NCBI RefSeq assembly: GCF_002217435.1
Contig: NZ_MUHF01000022.1
Location: forward strand, 1-64,000
Source of the DNA: Flavobacterium reichenbachii
GTDB taxonomy: Bacteria > Bacteroidota > Bacteroidia > Flavobacteriales > Flavobacteriaceae
DNA length: 64,000 bases
Direction of reading: 5' to 3'
The notes under the pieces are model-generated. The model was not told where the DNA came from. It saw only the letters and a list, made by a program, of their open reading frames with translations, and made no database searches. Position 1 is the first letter of the stretch; every line of letters starts with the position of its first letter. A program made the position numbers and the translations under genes. This document shows, piece by piece, positions 35,500-45,151 of this stretch.

Positions 35500-35781
35500 A
35501 TGAAAATAGTAGCCAGAATATTATTGTTTATATTTATTGCTTTCTTATCTACCCCGACAATTGTTCAGGCGATAAAGAAAAGTAACAGCGCGACTATGTC
35601 AATCAGCCTCTCTGAAGAAGAGGTGCATAAAGAACTTAAATCTGTAATGCATCCGGTAATTTTAGAACATGGAGTTTTAATGCCGGTTTATATACAGAAA
35701 AAAACTATCGTTTCTGAAAATATTGTAAAACTTGACAATATTTCACCAAGCATATTTGCGCCCCCGCCCAACTTAGTATAA
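35500..35781 (+). CDS. Small secreted hypothetical protein (93 aa)
   Basis: A signal peptide or N-terminal helix (about 1-24, LLFIFIAFLSTPTIVQA), then a short polar domain with SEEEVHKELKSVMHPV and a C-terminal Pro-rich APPPNLV. No family recognised. It lies 80 nt upstream of the SulP gene in the same direction. Confidence 0.55.
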   Translation: MKIVARILLFIFIAFLSTPTIVQAIKKSNSATMSISLSEEEVHKELKSVMHPVILEHGVLMPVYIQKKTIVSENIVKLDNISPSIFAPPPNLV

Positions 35782-35861
35782 TACTTCCGATTATTTTGAC
35801 TTTAGCCGCATTTGTATAAATGAGGTAAATCTTTAATGAATAATTTTTTTAGTATTGTATT

Positions 35862-37511
35862 ATGACAAAAAAAATCAATCTTTTTGCCAACCTTAAATCT
35901 GATTTTGCTTCGGGTTTAGTGGTTTTCTTGGTGGCTCTTCCGTTGTGTTTAGGTATCGCAATGGCTTCTGGAGCACCATTATTTTCTGGAATCATCGCGG
36001 GTGTTATCGGCGGTATTGTGGTGGGTTATTTAAGCCAGTCGCACATTAGTGTATCCGGGCCGGCAGCAGGTTTAACTGCTATTATTTTAACTGCTATTAC
36101 AGATTTAGGAGCATTCAATATCTTTTTGCTGTCTGTATTTATTGCTGGATTAATTCAATTAGCATTAGGATTTCTAAAAGCCGGAAGTATTTCGAATTAT
36201 TTTCCAACCAATGTAATCGAAGGAATGCTGGCGGGGATCGGAATCATTATTATCTTAAAACAACTGCCGCATGCTTTTGGTTATGATGCAGATTTTGAAG
36301 GAGATCAGGCTTTTATTCAAAACGATGGAAGTAATACCTTTTCGTTTTTATTTGACATTTTAAATCATATTCAATTAGGAGCGGTTGTAATTTCTGTAAT
36401 CTCATTGATTATATTGATTTCATGGGATAAAATTTCATTTTTGAAAAACTTGAAATTGGTTCCTGGAGCCTTGGTTGCTGTAATTTTAGGAGTAGTGTTA
36501 AACGAAATATTTATTTCTACAGGAAGCTCACTGGCAATTGGAAAAGAACATTTGGTTTCTCTGCCCGTTCCAAAATCATTTGAAGAGTTTACATCTATTA
36601 TCATCATGCCGGATTTTACTGCTGTAACAAATCCTAAGGTTTGGGTTGTGGCTGTAACAATAGCAATTGTAGCCTCTATTGAAACATTATTATGTATTGA
36701 AGCTTCTGATAGAATGGATGTTCAAAAAAGATACACCAACACAAATGTAGAACTTAGGGCTCAAGGAATAGGTAATATTATAAGTTCACTTTTAGGAGGA
36801 TTGCCAATGACGTCTGTTGTAGTAAGATCTTCTGCAAACAATAATGCAGGGGCAAAATCTAAAATGTCTGCGATCATTCATGGTGTACTTTTATTAATAA
36901 GTGTTTTGTCAATTCCTGCTGTTTTAAATAAAATTCCACTGGCTACTTTGGCTACGGTATTAATCTTGGTAGGATATAAGTTAGCAAAACCAGCAACTTT
37001 TCTACACTTTTGGCACAAAGGAAAATATCAATTTATTCCTTTTATTGCCACTTTAGTATTTGTAGTAGCTACAGATTTACTAAAAGGTGTGGCGCTAGGT
37101 ATCATTATAAGCATCATTTTTGTTTTGAGAGGAAACTTAAAAAGAGCTTACAGTTTCAAAAAAGAAGAATACGAAGACGGAGATGTTATTCATATTGATT
37201 TAGCGCAGGAAGTTTCATTTTTGAATAAAGCTGCAATCAAATCGACATTAAGTGAAATTCCTGAAAATTCAAAAGTGATCATCAATGCACATGATACAGA
37301 ATATATTGCGCATGACGTTTTAGATTTGATTCGTGAATTTAAGGAAACTCGTGCCATAGATGAAAATATCAAAGTAAAACTAAAAGGCTTTAAAAAAGCA
37401 TATGAATTAGAAAATACTCCGGATATTAATAATCACGTTTCGATAGAACATTATTACGATGTTGCGAAGAGAGCGTTGGTTAAAAAAGAAACAACACAAG
37501 AGAAATTTTAA
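35862..37511 (+). CDS. SulP-family anion transporter, probably bicarbonate
   Basis: 549 residues. It has SLC26/SulP membrane segments (first motif GLVVFLVALPLCLGIAMASGAP; SHISVSGPAAGLTAII; LCIEASDRMDVQKRYTNTNVELRAQGIGNIISSLLGGLPMTSVVVRSSAN) and a C-terminal STAS-like domain (about 440-530). The downstream gene is a beta-carbonic anhydrase, so HCO3- is a likelier substrate than sulfate. The location is the inner membrane. Confidence 0.9.
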   Translation: MTKKINLFANLKSDFASGLVVFLVALPLCLGIAMASGAPLFSGIIAGVIGGIVVGYLSQSHISVSGPAAGLTAIILTAITDLGAFNIFLLSVFIAGLIQLALGFLKAGSISNYFPTNVIEGMLAGIGIIIILKQLPHAFGYDADFEGDQAFIQNDGSNTFSFLFDILNHIQLGAVVISVISLIILISWDKISFLKNLKLVPGALVAVILGVVLNEIFISTGSSLAIGKEHLVSLPVPKSFEEFTSIIIMPDFTAVTNPKVWVVAVTIAIVASIETLLCIEASDRMDVQKRYTNTNVELRAQGIGNIISSLLGGLPMTSVVVRSSANNNAGAKSKMSAIIHGVLLLISVLSIPAVLNKIPLATLATVLILVGYKLAKPATFLHFWHKGKYQFIPFIATLVFVVATDLLKGVALGIIISIIFVLRGNLKRAYSFKKEEYEDGDVIHIDLAQEVSFLNKAAIKSTLSEIPENSKVIINAHDTEYIAHDVLDLIREFKETRAIDENIKVKLKGFKKAYELENTPDINNHVSIEHYYDVAKRALVKKETTQEKF

Positions 37512-37541
37512 ACAAATTATATAAATTAAGGGATTTCCGGG

Positions 37542-37573
37542 TTGTGAGTAATATCAAAATTTAGGTAACTTTA
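37542..37573 (+). promoter_or_regulatory. Probable promoter of the carbonic anhydrase gene
   Basis: TTG (37542-37544), 21 nt, TAACTTTA (37566-37573), one base from TAnnTTTG. It allows separate expression from the SulP gene. Confidence 0.5.
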
Positions 37574-37631
37574 CAAAAGTTCTTTTTTGATCTATTTACG
37601 ATAGAAATACCATTCAATAAAATAAAAAAAA

Positions 37632-38270
37632 ATGAAAGAGTTTTATAAGCAAATACTTGAGAACAATAAACAATGGGTTGAACAATCATTAGCAAAAGAC
37701 CCAAATTATTTTGCAGATTTAGCAAAAGGACAAACACCGCCATTGTTATGGATTGGATGTTCTGACAGCCGTGTTCCTGCAAACGAAATTATTGGTGCTA
37801 AACCTGGAGAAGTTTTCGTTCACCGTAATATTGCCAATATGGTAGTGCACTCTGATATGAACATGCTGAGTGTTCTGGATTATGCTGTAAACGTTTTAAA
37901 AGTAAAGCACGTTATCGTATGCGGACATTACGGATGTGGAGGTGTTAAAGCTGCAATGGGAAATATGTCTGTTGGAATTATCGACAACTGGATTCGCCAC
38001 ATTAAAGATGAATATCGTCTTCACGATAAATATCTGAATTCGATTGAAGATGAAACAGAACGTTTTAATGCTTTTGTTGAAATCAATGCAAAAGAGCAGG
38101 TTTATAATTTAGCTAAAACATCTATCGTGCAAAGTGCCTGGAAAAACGGTCAGGATTTAATGCTTCACGGCTGGGTTTACGGTTTAAATTCTGGTTTTGT
38201 AACCGATTTAAATGTAACAATTGCTTCGAATGATGAACTTGATGATGTTTACCAGTTGAGTAATCTATAA
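37632..38270 (+). CDS. can: Beta-carbonic anhydrase
   Basis: 212 residues. The zinc ligands are C43 (in CSDSR), H99 and C102 (in HYGCGG), with the catalytic dyad D45/R47. The pattern VFVHRNIANMV is typical of clade B enzymes such as E. coli Can. It interconverts CO2 and bicarbonate in the cytoplasm and probably works with the upstream SulP transporter to supply bicarbonate for carboxylation reactions. Confidence 0.95.
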   Translation: MKEFYKQILENNKQWVEQSLAKDPNYFADLAKGQTPPLLWIGCSDSRVPANEIIGAKPGEVFVHRNIANMVVHSDMNMLSVLDYAVNVLKVKHVIVCGHYGCGGVKAAMGNMSVGIIDNWIRHIKDEYRLHDKYLNSIEDETERFNAFVEINAKEQVYNLAKTSIVQSAWKNGQDLMLHGWVYGLNSGFVTDLNVTIASNDELDDVYQLSNL

Positions 38271-38276
38271 AAATTA

Positions 38277-38305
38277 AAAAATCGCCTGAAAGGGCGATTT
38301 TTTTT
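38277..38305. terminator. Bidirectional terminator after the carbonic anhydrase
   Basis: AAATCGCC / GGCGATTT with a 6-nt loop and T/A runs. Confidence 0.85.
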
Positions 38306-39506
38306 ATTCATTTTCGTCTAGATTTTCATTAAAAGCTGAGGGCAATAAAGTTGGAATAAACTTAATTAAAATCGGCAGTAATAAACTTCCGCCGGGAAGT
38401 AAAAATATTGTCAGCGACGGAATCGTTTTGCAGATGTCTAAAAGCTGTTTTTTTACCTTTTTCTTTTCCTTTGCATCTAAATCTCTGGTTGTAGAATAGG
38501 CAAGAAGAACTACTAATTCTTTGCTCTGCATGATTTCCTTTACCAACCTGTTTTTGTTTCTTACAATCAGCTTTACAACACTGTGTGTCATCTGGTCATA
38601 GAAATGTTTAACAGGATTTGAGTAATTAAAGTATGGGATTTTCTTTTTGTGTGTTGTAATAAAAGTGTTTGTCGTATCGATACTTGCAGTCACAAAATCA
38701 TCCGAAACACCCATCATAGAACCTAAAGAATATAAAAAATAGGATTCTTCATTTTCTACAACGCCATCACTCCATAAAGCCATTCCCGCCATATCAATCA
38801 GATAGTACTGCTCTAATTTATTTTTAAAATAATCCAGATGTAAATTTTCCAGAGTATCAACTGTTACTTTTGAGAACTTTGAGTAACGAATAGAAGCTTC
38901 AAAAAGTTTTATCAATAAATCGTCATGCTGCGATTTTATAGTTTTAGTTTTTAATGCTAAAGCCACAATGCCTAGAACTGTTTCTTCTATTCTTTTTAAA
39001 TATTTTTCAGGAATTTCACCGTGCTCCAAATATTGACGAAATGCCAATACATCTATAAAAAGCAAAGCATTGGTCACTAAGTGAGAGAAATTTTTACTGA
39101 TTATACTGTCGTTGGTTTGTACTCTCTCGTCTATGATGTTTTCTAAAGACAAGGACGGAGTGTCTTTGGGCAGTAAAATTTTAAACAAACTAAATCCTTC
39201 AGGATTCATCTGTTTGTAAAACTTCAGGACTTCAGAAATAAAATTATCCGGTTCCGAATTTCTTTTTTCTAAGCAAAAGACATGATATAGTGTGTTTAAA
39301 AGCGCAACCTTAGAAATTTCGGTTTTAAACCAGCCTTTTATCGTGATAGGAATTTGAGAATCAATATTTATGATATGACCATAGATAAATCCCGTTTCTC
39401 TTACCTTATAGTAAAAAAAATCTGTAGTCTCAAAAGGAATAGCCTCCGAGAACTTCTGTTCACTAAAAAACTTATCTATCCAGCCAGATGCTGATGGATT
39501 AATCAT
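38304..39506 (-). CDS. LETM1-related protein
   Basis: 400 residues. A long N-terminal helical region (about 1-290) is followed by a C-terminal LETM1-like part: KEKKKVKKQLLDICKTIPSLTIFLLPGGSLLLPILIKFIPTLLPSAF, containing the diagnostic hydrophobic segment with PGG. Related proteins in flavobacteria carry the label LETM1-related biofilm-associated protein. Mitochondrial LETM1 is a cation/proton exchange factor, but the bacterial role is unknown. It is predicted to be membrane-associated through the C-terminus. Confidence 0.8.
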   Translation of the reverse strand: MINPSASGWIDKFFSEQKFSEAIPFETTDFFYYKVRETGFIYGHIINIDSQIPITIKGWFKTEISKVALLNTLYHVFCLEKRNSEPDNFISEVLKFYKQMNPEGFSLFKILLPKDTPSLSLENIIDERVQTNDSIISKNFSHLVTNALLFIDVLAFRQYLEHGEIPEKYLKRIEETVLGIVALALKTKTIKSQHDDLLIKLFEASIRYSKFSKVTVDTLENLHLDYFKNKLEQYYLIDMAGMALWSDGVVENEESYFLYSLGSMMGVSDDFVTASIDTTNTFITTHKKKIPYFNYSNPVKHFYDQMTHSVVKLIVRNKNRLVKEIMQSKELVVLLAYSTTRDLDAKEKKKVKKQLLDICKTIPSLTIFLLPGGSLLLPILIKFIPTLLPSAFNENLDENE

Positions 39507-39564
39507 TGCCTTAAATTTGCTGCAAAGCTATATCTTTTTCTTGTTCTAAAATTGTTTTTAAATA

Positions 39565-39602
39565 AAATAACCACTAGATTTTCAAAAAAATAGTGGTTAT
39601 CG
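39565..39602. terminator. Hairpin terminator downstream of sodC
   Basis: ATAACCACTA / TAGTGGTTAT with a 14-nt loop, between sodC and the LETM1-related gene, which run the same way. Confidence 0.6.
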
Positions 39603-39608
39603 AATGTT

Positions 39609-40136
39609 TTATTTAATAATTCCGGCACAAGCAACTCTTCCGCCGGCATTTCCTGTTGGCTGGGTTGTAAAATCATCAGTCCCTTGATGTACAATTAAAC
39701 CTTTGCCTAAAACGTCTTTGTTTGCGTCGCCGCACCCAATACACCATTCGTCGGTAGAAAGTGTTATAGTTCCGTTACCTTTTGCATCTGCGGTAAAGTT
39801 TCCGATATCACCTTTGTGATATTCTGCAGCTCCCCATTTTCCATGTTTTTTAAACGTTGGATTCCAGTGCCCTCCAGCAGAACTTCCATCGGCAGCGCTG
39901 CAATCTGCTTTTTCGTGAATGTGAATTGCATGAACTCCCGGCTCTAAGCCACTCACTTTTGCTGTAAAAGTTACTTTTCCGTCTTTCTCTGTAAAAGTAG
40001 CTGTTCCGCCCACTTTACTATTGCTTTTTGGCTCCAGAGCAACCGTTAGAGTTTTAGCGTCATTTGATTTTGTATTGGTCTTACAGCCAATAACCAAGGC
40101 TGTAATTATAGCGAAAGAAACGATTATTTTTTTCAT
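39609..40136 (-). CDS. sodC: Cu/Zn superoxide dismutase lipoprotein
   Basis: 175 residues from the preferred ATG at 40136; an ATG four codons earlier is possible. The lipobox is VIGC. Copper and zinc ligands are visible in HAIHIHEKADCS, GGHWNPTFKKHG and HKGDIGNFTAD, with the C-terminal IVHQGTDDF and the structural disulfide partner in GGRVACAGI. A small Cys pair CIGCGD is inserted, as in other bacterial SodC. It removes superoxide in the periplasm or outer envelope. Confidence 0.95.
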   Translation of the reverse strand: MKKIIVSFAIITALVIGCKTNTKSNDAKTLTVALEPKSNSKVGGTATFTEKDGKVTFTAKVSGLEPGVHAIHIHEKADCSAADGSSAGGHWNPTFKKHGKWGAAEYHKGDIGNFTADAKGNGTITLSTDEWCIGCGDANKDVLGKGLIVHQGTDDFTTQPTGNAGGRVACAGIIK

Positions 40137-40346
40137 ATAAAATGGCATTTAAATTAAAGATTAAGTAAATTTAACATAAATAATCGGAATATTTTGGAGA
40201 TGAAAGTTAAAAAAAAGTCAAAACAATTCACACTACTTTAATATTTACATCAATGCAAAAGCCAAATAAAATGCGTAAATTCGTAAGTATTCATTTAAAA
40301 AAAATAGAGCTTAATGCTCATCTCTTAACATTTAATACTTAACAAT

Positions 40347-40778
40347 ATGATTAAAAATATTTTAACTTTTGTCTTTCTTAGTGCTTTACTATTTTCTTGT
40401 AATGCGTCTAAAGATAAAAAAACAGATACCGCAAAAATTGATGGAACTTGGGAACTTAATTATATTACTGGGCCAAGAATTACTTTTGAAGGTTTATATC
40501 CGAATAAAAAACCAACAATACAGTTTAATACTAAAGAAAATCAGGTTTCTGGCAATAGCAGTTGTAATTCTTATACAGGAAAATTAATTATAGACGGAAA
40601 TAAAATCGATTTTACACAGCCAATGGTGATGACCAAAATGATGTGCTTGGATGGGCAGGGAGAGCAGGTTTATATTAATACTCTTCAGAAAATTACCTCC
40701 TATACTATAACAGATGATGGTAAAACTTTAAATTTTATATCAGCAGATATTACCATGATGCGATTTACCAAGAAATAA
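40347..40778 (+). CDS. META-domain lipoprotein
   Basis: 143 residues. The signal peptide ends with lipobox LFSC. The META domain (HslJ-like) is recognised by GTWELNYITG, NQVSGNSSCNSYTGKL and MTKMMCLDGQGEQVYINTLQKITSYTI. E. coli HslJ contributes to novobiocin tolerance and motility; here the role is unknown. It is the first of three small secreted proteins in a row. Confidence 0.88.
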   Translation: MIKNILTFVFLSALLFSCNASKDKKTDTAKIDGTWELNYITGPRITFEGLYPNKKPTIQFNTKENQVSGNSSCNSYTGKLIIDGNKIDFTQPMVMTKMMCLDGQGEQVYINTLQKITSYTITDDGKTLNFISADITMMRFTKK

Positions 40779-40812
40779 GGATTTTATTTATTAATGAATA
40801 AATATTTATTTT

Positions 40813-41328
40813 ATGAAAACGAAACTATTATTAATAGTGTTGTTTGTTTTGAGTTTTCCAGCTTTAGCACAGCAAAAAACAAAAAAAGAACTTAAAGCAG
40901 AAAAAGAGGAGCAACAGCAGAAACAAATAGAAGCTTTAATTGATTCTAAGGATTTTGTATTTGAAGCTCAGAAAGTTACGCCCCAAGGCGGCAGGTTCAT
41001 TATTTTAGACTACAACAGGTATTTTTTGAATTTTAATACAGAAAAGACAACTTGCGATCTGCCTTTTTTCGGCCGAGGCTTTAATGTGCCGTACGGAGGC
41101 GATGGCGGAATAAAATTTGAAGGAAAACCAGAAAACATCAAAGTTGAAAAGAAGAAAAAAAATATACTTTTTAGAGCTTCTGTTAAAGGTCAAAATGATT
41201 TTTATGATTTAACTTTTTCTATTTTTTCTAATGGAAATGCGTCACTTACCGTTAACAGTAATAATAGATCTTCTATTGTTTACGACGGAATTGTAAGTGC
41301 TCCTAAAAATAGTCCTGTAAAAGAATAA
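40813..41328 (+). CDS. DUF4251 domain secreted protein
   Basis: 171 residues with a signal peptide (about 1-19, ALA-QQ) and a Lys/Glu/Gln-rich helix, then the DUF4251 beta-rich domain (DFVFEAQKVTPQGGRFIIL, LPFFGRGFNVPYGGDGGIKFEG, SLTVNSNNRSSIVYDGIV). The family is confined largely to Bacteroidota and has no known function. It starts 34 nt after the META-domain gene, so an operon is likely. Confidence 0.85.
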   Translation: MKTKLLLIVLFVLSFPALAQQKTKKELKAEKEEQQQKQIEALIDSKDFVFEAQKVTPQGGRFIILDYNRYFLNFNTEKTTCDLPFFGRGFNVPYGGDGGIKFEGKPENIKVEKKKKNILFRASVKGQNDFYDLTFSIFSNGNASLTVNSNNRSSIVYDGIVSAPKNSPVKE

Positions 41329-41416
41329 CGTTCTTCTCGGTTGAAATTAATGAATGTTTAATGACTTGAATTCTTATAGAGTTCTTATATTTTATTAACA
41401 GTTAACAATTAAAGCT

Positions 41417-41899
41417 ATGAAAAAAGTAAGTCTTATTTTTATAATGATTATTACCTCGTTTTATTCTTTTGCTCAATCCTCTTATAAAGAAGATGTAGAA
41501 GTTTTACAAAGTATTTACGGTAAATCTAAAGCAGATCTTGTCAAGCATTATATGAATTTATCTGAAGATCAAAATACTGCATTTGCAAAGGTTTACGCCA
41601 ATTACGAAGTTGATCGTAACGCACTTGGTCAGGCAAAATTTCAGTTGATAAATGATTATGCTGCAAATTACGCAACATTTACAGATGCAAAAGCAGATGA
41701 GCTGGCCAAAGCTACTCTTAAAAATCATATAGCATACGAAAAACTATATTGTAAAACATATAACAAAGCAAAAAAGGCAATTGGCGCTATAAACGCTGCT
41801 AAATTTATTCAGCTTGAAGTTTATCTGCAGACTATAATTAGAGCAGAAATTCTTGAATCAATTCCATTTATAGGTGAATTAGACAAATCTAAAATTTAA
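41417..41899 (+). CDS. Secreted helical hypothetical protein (160 aa)
   Basis: A signal peptide (1-19, SFAQ) followed by an all-helical domain (VEVLQSIYGKSKADLVKHYMNLSEDQNTAFAKVYANYEVDRNALG). The layout is similar to the Spy-like helical protein at 27578-28033, but without clear LTXXQ motifs. It lies after the DUF4251 gene in the same direction. No function assigned. Confidence 0.65.
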   Translation: MKKVSLIFIMIITSFYSFAQSSYKEDVEVLQSIYGKSKADLVKHYMNLSEDQNTAFAKVYANYEVDRNALGQAKFQLINDYAANYATFTDAKADELAKATLKNHIAYEKLYCKTYNKAKKAIGAINAAKFIQLEVYLQTIIRAEILESIPFIGELDKSKI

Positions 41900-41910
41900 T
41901 AAAATTGTTT

Positions 41911-41957
41911 AAAACAAAGAAACGGCCGTTATCTTAAAGACAGCGGCCGTTTCTTTG
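41911..41957. terminator. Bidirectional terminator before the chitinase gene
   Basis: ACAAAGAAACGGCCG / CGGCCGTTTCTTTGT, a long GC-rich stem with an imperfect interior. Confidence 0.9.
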
Positions 41958-41971
41958 TTCTTTTAATGGAA

Positions 41972-43066
41972 TTACTTTGCAGATTTAACTTCGTAAATAG
42001 CATTAACCATTCCGTCTTTTGGAGTGTCTAGTGTAAGTTCCCAAAACATAATGCCACCCAGTTTTTTCGCCTTTACATATTCTGTTTTTGCCTTTATAGA
42101 TTTAATATCATCAGATGTTGCAAAAGTTTTTGATTTTGCATTATACCAATAAGGTGCTTTTGCTTTATCATCCCAAAAATATTTCCAGCCGTTTGCTTCA
42201 GTGTATGTTTTTGCGTAATCTTTAAAGTTTACACCTTCAACATGTTTTCCTGGCTGATACAAACCGTTGTTAACATCTTCTACATTAATCCATGTTCTGG
42301 TATAAAATGCACCTCCAATAATTAATTTCTCAGCAGGAACTCCTTGTTTTAATAAAAATTCAACAGCTCTGTTGGTCGATTCTTCGCTTGCATTTGTGCT
42401 GTATAAAGGCGTATGATGTCCTGTAACCGTAGAATATCCGTTTACTAAGTCATAACTCATTATATTAATGCGATTCACCAATGGAGTTATCGCTTTCCAA
42501 TCTATAGATTCATCTAAGTATTTTTGAAAACCACCAGCAGCAAAACTTAATTCGTACTTTTTGCCTAAAGTAGAACGCAATGTTTTAAGCAGTTCAGTAA
42601 AATTAGGTTTGTCAACAGCTTGATATAAATGTCCAGGCAGTCCCTCAATTGCCGGATATTCCCAATCTAGATCTAAACCATCCACTTCAAAATAATCACT
42701 TACTTCTTTTACAGATTTAGCAAATGTTAATCTTCCTGCAGCCGTAGAAAATGCAGCCGAGCAAGGTTCACAGCCACCCCAGCCGCCAAGTGATAAAACA
42801 ATTTTTAACTGCGGATTTTTTGCTTTTAAAGAAACTAAATGTTTGATTGTAAGAGAATCTTTTGAAGAATCAACACTCAGCTTTCCGTCTTTTAAATGGC
42901 AGAAGCTAAAGATGATTTGATTTAATTTATTGACTTCGTATTCATCGATTAGTTTTGCATCGCCTGTATAATAAGCAATGATGTCCATTTTTTTATTTTT
43001 TTGTGCAAAAATAGTAGTCGTAGAGATGCACAATAAAAATAAAACCATTAGATTAATTTGTTTCAT
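41972..43066 (-). CDS. Secreted glycosyl hydrolase family 18 (chitinase-like)
   Basis: 364 residues with a signal peptide (about 1-21, FAQ). The GH18 catalytic motif is DGLDLDWE (D129, D132, D134, E136 as proton donor), preceded by the SLGGWGG strand and followed by INIMSYDLVNG and the late GGIMFWELTLD strand. The (beta/alpha)8 barrel looks complete, with a chitinase insertion domain (TRTWINVEDVNNGLY). It hydrolyses chitin or related beta-1,4-GlcNAc polymers outside the cytoplasm. There is no carbohydrate-binding module or secretion tail. Confidence 0.92.
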   Translation of the reverse strand: MKQINLMVLFLLCISTTTIFAQKNKKMDIIAYYTGDAKLIDEYEVNKLNQIIFSFCHLKDGKLSVDSSKDSLTIKHLVSLKAKNPQLKIVLSLGGWGGCEPCSAAFSTAAGRLTFAKSVKEVSDYFEVDGLDLDWEYPAIEGLPGHLYQAVDKPNFTELLKTLRSTLGKKYELSFAAGGFQKYLDESIDWKAITPLVNRINIMSYDLVNGYSTVTGHHTPLYSTNASEESTNRAVEFLLKQGVPAEKLIIGGAFYTRTWINVEDVNNGLYQPGKHVEGVNFKDYAKTYTEANGWKYFWDDKAKAPYWYNAKSKTFATSDDIKSIKAKTEYVKAKKLGGIMFWELTLDTPKDGMVNAIYEVKSAK

Positions 43067-43213
43067 TTTATGTTTTTTGAGTTTTTAGAATGCTAAATAT
43101 AAAACATTGTAAATGATTTTAACCATTGTCTTTGCATTAGAATATTAATTTTAACGAATATTTTGCAAATTGATGCAAAAATCTTGCAAGATATTCCGGT
43201 AAAATCTAAAAAA

Positions 43214-43249
43214 ATAAACCCGCACTGTTCGGAATAGTGCGGGTTTAAA
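43214..43249. terminator. Terminator of the acyl-CoA dehydrogenase transcript
   Basis: AAACCCGCACT / AGTGCGGGTTT with a 9-nt loop. Confidence 0.85.
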
Positions 43250-43279
43250 CAAATTAAAAAGCTAAAAACTATTTTTATA

Positions 43280-45085
43280 TTAGAAGCAGTATTCGTTTTC
43301 TGCAACCAATTTAGAAGTAATCACCTCTCTCAAGGCTACTACATTTGGATTATTTGTATATTTTGTGAAACGTTTTAAACCCATTAACATCATACGTTGT
43401 TCATCACCTTCAGAGAAAGAAATAATTCCTTCTTTTCCTTTTGAGTTTACGATATCCACCGCTTTGTACAAATATAATTTTGCCATTGCAATTTGCTCTT
43501 GTACTTTTGCTTCACCTTCTTTTTTGGCTAATTTTTCAGTTCTAAGAATAGTACTTTCAGCCATATAAATTTCGATTAAGATATCAGAAGCCGCCATCAA
43601 TAATTGCTGGTGAGAATCTAAATCCGGACCGTATTTTTGAACCGCACTTCCGGCAACCATCAAGAAAACTTTTTTCAGGTTTGCAACGATTCCTTTTTCT
43701 TCTGCAAATAATTCAGAGAAATCCGGAGTATCAAAAGATGGAATTCCCATTAATTCTTCCTGAACTTTCATTGCTGGTCCTAATAAATCAACATGGCCTT
43801 TCATGGCTTTTTTGATCAACATACCAACTGAAAGCATTCTATTAATTTCGTTTGTTCCTTCGTAGATTCTAGCGATACGAGCATCTCTCCAAGCACTTTC
43901 CATCGGAGTATCTTCAGAGAATCCCATTCCTCCAAAAACCTGAATTCCTTCGTCAGCACAGTTTTGAACGTCTTCAGAAACCGCTACTTTCAAAATAGAA
44001 CATTCGATAGCATATTCTTCAACACCTTTCAATTCAGCTTCTTGGTGACTTGTACCTTCTGCTTCACGAGCAGCGATTCTGTCTTCGATATCTTTTGCAG
44101 CACGGTAAGAAGCACTTTCACCAGCGTAAGCATTAGTCGCCATTTCAGCCAATTTAGAACGAATAGCACCAAAAGATGAAATTGCAGTATTAAACTGAAT
44201 TCTTTCGTTAGCATATTTTACCGCTCCAGAAGTTACTCTTCTTTGAGCATCAAGACATGCTGCAGCCAATTTAATACGGCCGACATTCAATGCATTCATG
44301 GCAATTTTGAAACCATTTCCTCTTTCAGACAACATGTTTTCAACAGGAACTTTAGTATCGTTGAAGAAAACCTGACGTGTAGAAGAAGCACGGATTCCTA
44401 ATTTATGCTCTTCTTCATTCATAGAAATTCCGTTATCAGCAGTATTTTCTACGATGAAACCAGTGATATTTTTATCATCTCCAATACGGGCAAAAACGAT
44501 GAAAACGCTGCAGAAACCTGCATTCGAAATCCACATTTTTTGTCCAGTAATTTTGTAATGCGTTCCATCTTCAGACAAAACCGCTTTAGTTTTTCCTGAA
44601 TTAGCATCAGATCCTGCACCTGGCTCAGTCAAGCAATAAGCACCAAACCATTCTCCAGAAGCCAATTTCGGAACGTATTTTTTCTTTTGTTCTTCAGTTC
44701 CATAAAGGGTAATTGGCATAGTTCCAATTCCTGTATGAGCGCCAAAAGCAGTAGAGAAAGATCCAGTAGCACCAGAAATGTAATCGCAAACCAACATTGT
44801 AGATACGAATCCCATTCCTAATCCGCCGTATTCTTCAGGAACTGCAACTCCAAGAAGTCCCAATTCACCCGCTTTACGCATGCTTTCTTCTGTAAATGCG
44901 TAATCTTTTTTCTCAAAACGATTTTTATTAGGCCAAATTTCTTTGTCTACAAACTCTTTTACAGAATCACGCATCATTATTTGCTCTTCCGAGAAATCTT
45001 CTGGTGTAAAGATATCTTCGCACTTTGTTTCTTTAACTAAAAACTGACCACCACGGGTTACGTTTTTTTCGATTGTATCTGCCAT
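43280..45085 (-). CDS. Acyl-CoA dehydrogenase
   Basis: 601 residues, longer than the usual 380, as for the long ACAD group with a C-terminal helical extension (VLCAD/ACAD9-like). Motifs are YCLTEPGAGSDANSGKT, KMWISNAGFCSVFIVFARI and GGMGFSEDTPMESAWRDARIARIYEGTNEINRML, with a Glu at the catalytic-base position in YEGTNE. It performs the first step of fatty-acid beta-oxidation with FAD. It belongs to a cluster with thiolase and the trifunctional-type enzyme. Confidence 0.95.
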   Translation of the reverse strand: MADTIEKNVTRGGQFLVKETKCEDIFTPEDFSEEQIMMRDSVKEFVDKEIWPNKNRFEKKDYAFTEESMRKAGELGLLGVAVPEEYGGLGMGFVSTMLVCDYISGATGSFSTAFGAHTGIGTMPITLYGTEEQKKKYVPKLASGEWFGAYCLTEPGAGSDANSGKTKAVLSEDGTHYKITGQKMWISNAGFCSVFIVFARIGDDKNITGFIVENTADNGISMNEEEHKLGIRASSTRQVFFNDTKVPVENMLSERGNGFKIAMNALNVGRIKLAAACLDAQRRVTSGAVKYANERIQFNTAISSFGAIRSKLAEMATNAYAGESASYRAAKDIEDRIAAREAEGTSHQEAELKGVEEYAIECSILKVAVSEDVQNCADEGIQVFGGMGFSEDTPMESAWRDARIARIYEGTNEINRMLSVGMLIKKAMKGHVDLLGPAMKVQEELMGIPSFDTPDFSELFAEEKGIVANLKKVFLMVAGSAVQKYGPDLDSHQQLLMAASDILIEIYMAESTILRTEKLAKKEGEAKVQEQIAMAKLYLYKAVDIVNSKGKEGIISFSEGDEQRMMLMGLKRFTKYTNNPNVVALREVITSKLVAENEYCF

Positions 45086-45110
45086 TTTGTTTTTTGTTTT
45101 TTATGAAAGA

Positions 45111-45151
45111 AAATAGAGTATAGAGTATAGAAAATAGACTGTTACTTTAGT
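45111..45151. repeat. Low-complexity ATAGAAAATAGA repeat, copy near the four-helix gene
   Basis: GAGTATAGAAAATAGACTGTTAC here resembles GATTATAGAAAATAGACCGTTAC at 46856-46880. The sequence overlaps the 3' end of the four-helix bundle gene. Confidence 0.5.
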